Part shown: piece by piece, positions 60,651-64,000 of the stretch
Layout: every line of letters starts with the position of its first letter
Position numbering within the stretch: position 1 is the first letter of the stretch
Source of the DNA: Channa striata
Lineage: Eukaryota > Chordata > Actinopteri > Anabantiformes > Channidae
Length of the DNA stretch: 64,000 nucleotides
Direction: 5' to 3'
NCBI GenBank assembly: GCA_033026295.1
Contig: CM065181.1
Coordinates: 23,907,688 to 23,971,687 of the forward strand
The notes under the pieces: generated by a model
Seen by the model: the letters and a program-made list of their open reading frames with translations, nothing else
What the model was told of the DNA's origin: nothing
Databases searched by the model: none
Position numbers and translations under genes: made by a program

Positions 60651-63290
60651 CTGCAGTGGCTATAACAAAAGTCCTTTGGCTGAGTCACGGTGGCCTGTTT
60701 ACGAGCCCACGTCAGCATCGGTAGAATTTGCAGTCCCTCCAGGAATTTGCAACTTTAAACGTAATTTCATAAAAACATTTCAACCATTCTTTTCGCAAAA
60801 TCCTGGAGAGATTTTTATTTTTTTCAGCATTGAAATAACTCGTGATTACCTAAAAGGTTGCCAGCCTTTTTCTTTGAGTCAGCGAAATGATAATCCGCTT
60901 CATTCAGCTTGGGGTGCCACTAGTTTCCGTTTACGTTTGTAACGGCTGTGGAGCTGATCCTACAGTTAAACACCTGAAGTTATTTCAGCCGCCAAACCCA
61001 TCTGTTAAACTGGCATAACTGTGAAATGTTTTACACAATACATTTTTCACAAAACGGCTTTTCCGGACTGATACAGTTGTCCGATGATGATGATGATGAT
61101 GATGTTGAGGTTTCTTTTCCAGTCCCACTGTGATATTTTTCATTTTTTCCTCTCCCACTGTGGGCAAACACAAGTAAGTGCAACAGTTTGTCAGCATCAT
61201 TTCAATGTTTTGCTTCTTGGTCTAAAATGGGTTAGTTGTAACTAAGCTTTTGTCCTTGTGGAGACATGCTGGAATAAAGCCAAACGTCAGCGTTGCGGTC
61301 TAATAATTAACAGCTTTGTTTTTTAATGTTTTGACCACTGTTGAAGAAGCACAGATCCGTCATTGGAAGTCGTGTTTCCTTCTGCTACCGCTGCAGCTGG
61401 GACTGAAGTTTACCTGATGAGTTTTTGTGAATATGTATGTATGTAAATGTCCGTTTCCCTGTGAGACAAACGAAAGCCTTTAGACGTACACAAGGTACAA
61501 ACTTATCAATGCAAACGGAGAGACGAAGGGGTTAAATGTCAAGTGCTTTTATATCAGATGTTGTTTTATTTCTTCGGCGACGAGTTTCGACACTTCAGCG
61601 TTTTCCTCTTCTACATCCGAGAGAACAGGACAAATGCTTTTCGAATCTCATTTTTGTGGCCAGTGGTCATTGTTGACAGTTCAGAAACGCTTGGTGTTCG
61701 GCCTGAGGCCTGGTGAAGGTGGAGAGGACCACGTCAGTGATGAAACCCGTCACACCACTAAAAAACCTTTCATTGCCTTCCTTCTTCCTCCGTCAGCTCT
61801 AAACACATTCACTCCTTCTCTTTTTATCGTAAGAAACTATTTAAGTGCATTTATCCTAAATTGAAACTTGTACAAATCGCCTTGGTTCGAATTTTAGTTG
61901 GTACTAAACTTTAACACTACATCCGTGAACTCTGTATCGGGTCTCGTGGACCCGTCCTGTGAGTCAAGCAAAACGCCACCTGTTGAGATTTCAAAGGAAA
62001 ATGCTAACGCTGCAATAGACTGACGGCTTCACTGTGTGAAGACAAATAACAGACACTTTGGATTTCAGCGTGATGTCTTTGTACAAACCGTATCATCTCA
62101 CAATGAGGCAGAGAGCAAAAGGAGGGAAACTGAGCAGGCCACATTTTACAGATTTGTACCAAACGTCTGCTCCTTCACCCATGTTTTTTCCAGTTGCACA
62201 TCGCCAAACTCCCAATCGCATAGTTTGATGGACCGAAAATACCAGAAGATCTCTGTTCTTAAACTGTCATCTTAGTATTAAAAGAAATAAATCTGAATTT
62301 CCGAGTCGAGTTAAACATCTAAATCCTTTCCATGCATTCACCAAATAAAATGATGGCAAGTGAAAAGTATTTCTGAATACATTCACAGGAACACTCATAA
62401 TTCTTTGCCTTGTACCTTCAATTTTACGGACGGATCAAAGGATTTAGTTTAACAAGTTTTAGACGTAATTAGACTTTTTAGAGATGGATGAATGTCCTAG
62501 CAGGTCAGTTCCCATATTTTGTATTACTTTATTTTAGTCTGAATTGTCATGACATATAATCTACATTTCTGACTGTTGCAGTGTCTTATCGACCAACTAA
62601 AGCTAAACAGCTGTTAAAAGCTGTGCAGTGCTTAGACTAATTTTATACACTTTTCTTTACTTGAACATCTTTGAGTTGCACCACTGTGACGTCCGGTGAA
62701 AAACTCTTTGCGCGGTCTCTCCTTTGGCTCCTCCCTCCTGTTTCTCTTTGCCTCATGTCGCAGACTCAGAATGTAAATCTCTAAACTTTTTTTATGTGGT
62801 TATGTTCCTCAGGCTGAACTTTCAGCAGCAAATTATGAAATGTCTGAGTCCATGTGGACATGAAGCTGATCTGTGTGTTGTCGTCTGCTGCACATCTTTG
62901 TCACGTACAGAACCAAAACCATCGTTAAACATGTCACGTCCTTACTAAACTGCATGGCAACTCATTCAATAAACCTGAAACCTGTTTCTTAACTGATGTG
63001 TTTTTGTAAATTTTGTCAGTTTTATTTTCTCAAAGATCTAATGAGGTTTCCTTGTTATATGAGCAAATAAACTAAAGATTATTTGAATTAGGATGTTTGC
63101 AAGTAGTAATGATTTGGTTTTAAACTTAAAATGACATTGTTAGTATAATATGGGTTTTGTCTTTTTTTTTTGTTTTGTTTTTACAATGTCTATAAATGTT
63201 TTTAATCAAACAGTTTTGTTGATGCGAGTTATAGCTTCACCATAGACTGACTGACTGACTGTCGTGGAAATATAAGAATTATAATATATG
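60651..63290. other. Intergenic stretch downstream of pi4kb
   Basis: No gene is supported. It contains a (GAT)7-type microsatellite at 61083-61103 and scattered AATAAA motifs (near 61274 and 62975). The open frames are short and have no domain or splice context. Confidence 0.5.
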
Positions 63291-63307
63291 GGATACAGAG
63301 GGCAGCG

Positions 63308-63352
63308 GAACCCACCCAGCGGGACCCACCCAGCGGGAACCACCCAGCCACC
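63308..63352 (+). repeat. Short C-rich tandem repeat
   Basis: Three imperfect copies of a 14-base unit around CCCACCCAGCGGGA, directly before the RTE-like piece at 63370. Confidence 0.75.
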
Positions 63353-63369
63353 AGGAGCCTGAGCCTCGA

Positions 63370-63460
63370 TGAAAAATGGGAGGGTCACGGCAGGAAGGGC
63401 ATCGGGCGTAAAAATCGCGTTCCAAATCAATGCGCAACTCATTCCACTGTGGCGACAAGC
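63370..63460 (+). mobile_element. RTE-derived mini-copy (both ends, no middle)
   Basis: GGTCACGGCAGGAAGGGCAT and CGGGCGTAAAA match the leader of the LINE at 45019-45053. Less than 50 bases later CATTCCACTGTGGCGAC matches its 3' end at 48033-48050. The roughly 3-kb interior is absent, as expected for a deleted or SINE-like derivative. Confidence 0.7.
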
Positions 63461-63609
63461 TGTTAATCCTTTCAGTTTTAAATATTTTGGCTGAACGCAG
63501 ACACCCAGCAAACTGGAGGACACTGGTTACGCACACAGGCCTGAAAGCCCTGAAACAGGTGAATCTGTGCGCATCAACTAGCTAGTGTGTCTGCAGAGAA
63601 ACTGGTCCT

Positions 63610-64000
63610 CTCACATTAACCACGTTCTCTAAGACTCCTGTTCACCTGTCGCCCCAACTGAACCACCTGGACAGCATCAGAACGTATTTTAGGACGCTCT
63701 TCCTGGACTACAGCTCTGCTTTGAACACCATATGCCCAGGCAGGCTGAGTGAGAATCTGACAGACCACAGGTCCCATCTCCAATGTGAAACTGGATTCTG
63801 GATTCCCTGACGGAAAGGCCACAGGTGGTGAGAATGGGATGGCGGGTGTCTTCCGAGGTCACAGTCAGCACAGGTTCACAGAGGGGCCGCTGTCTCAGCC
63901 CCAAACCTTTCACCCTGTATACACGTGACCGTCTCCACCCAGGACAACACCATCATCCTGGGTCTCATCAGCATCACAAAAGCAGAGGGAAGGGCATACT
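63610..64000 (+). pseudogene. Reverse-transcriptase fragment of an L2/Rex1/CR1-type LINE
   Basis: Read in shifting frames the segment gives FLDYSSALNTI (first catalytic box region), NWILDSLTERPQVVRMG-like and GCVLSP-like motifs in the right order, with several frame breaks. It differs from the RTE element at 45 kb and runs off the window edge. Clade assignment is approximate. Confidence 0.7.

Overview
The window is genomic DNA from a ray-finned fish, most likely a percomorph teleost. The evidence is split genes with GT-AG introns, a kappa-like immunoglobulin light-chain cluster, teleost-type SINE and LINE debris, and a PSMB4-RFX5-PI4KB neighbourhood that is also linked on human chromosome 1q21. 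No species can be named from the sequence alone. All exon models below were built by hand from splice sites, reading phase and family resemblance. None has transcript support.

Layout. (1) 319-3365: an immunoglobulin light-chain unit. One constant exon and two J segments lie on the minus strand. One V segment with octamer promoter and 12-bp-spacer RSS lies on the plus strand, so joining would be by inversion. The V has lost its second conserved cysteine. (2) 5926-12825: a tandem family of small secreted lipocalins of the alpha-1-acid-glycoprotein / tributyltin-binding type. There are two intact six-exon genes (212 aa each) and one broken copy between them. (3) 15782-22376: a 16-exon gene that reads in one frame as three consecutive lipocalin domains behind one signal peptide (588 aa). 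It resembles pufferfish saxitoxin/tetrodotoxin-binding protein, which has two such domains. Domains 2 and 3 share a 552-bp block with one mismatch, introns included. (4) 23220-27748: psmb4, the beta-7 subunit of the 20S proteasome, 8 exons. (5) 28000-34081: rfx5, subunit of the MHC class II promoter-binding RFX complex, 10 coding exons, with an AT-AC (U12-type) intron inside the DNA-binding domain. (6) 40500-59777: pi4kb, phosphatidylinositol 4-kinase beta, CpG-rich promoter, a long first intron and 13 coding exons. (7) 59800-64000: downstream intergenic DNA with a 20-bp minisatellite and retroelement pieces.

Mobile DNA includes an end-to-end but frameshifted RTE-type LINE with a perfect 15-bp target duplication in pi4kb intron 1, and a 497-bp hAT-type non-autonomous transposon in a later pi4kb intron. 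There are also several SINE or LINE tails and an RTE-derived mini-copy at 63.4 kb.

Functionally the genes fall into two groups. Immune or plasma-type secreted proteins (light chain, two lipocalin families) occupy the left third. Conserved housekeeping and regulatory genes (proteasome, RFX5, PI4KB) occupy the rest. The most unusual item is the three-domain lipocalin gene beside a second lipocalin family. Next are the AT-AC intron of rfx5 and the cysteine-less V segment.
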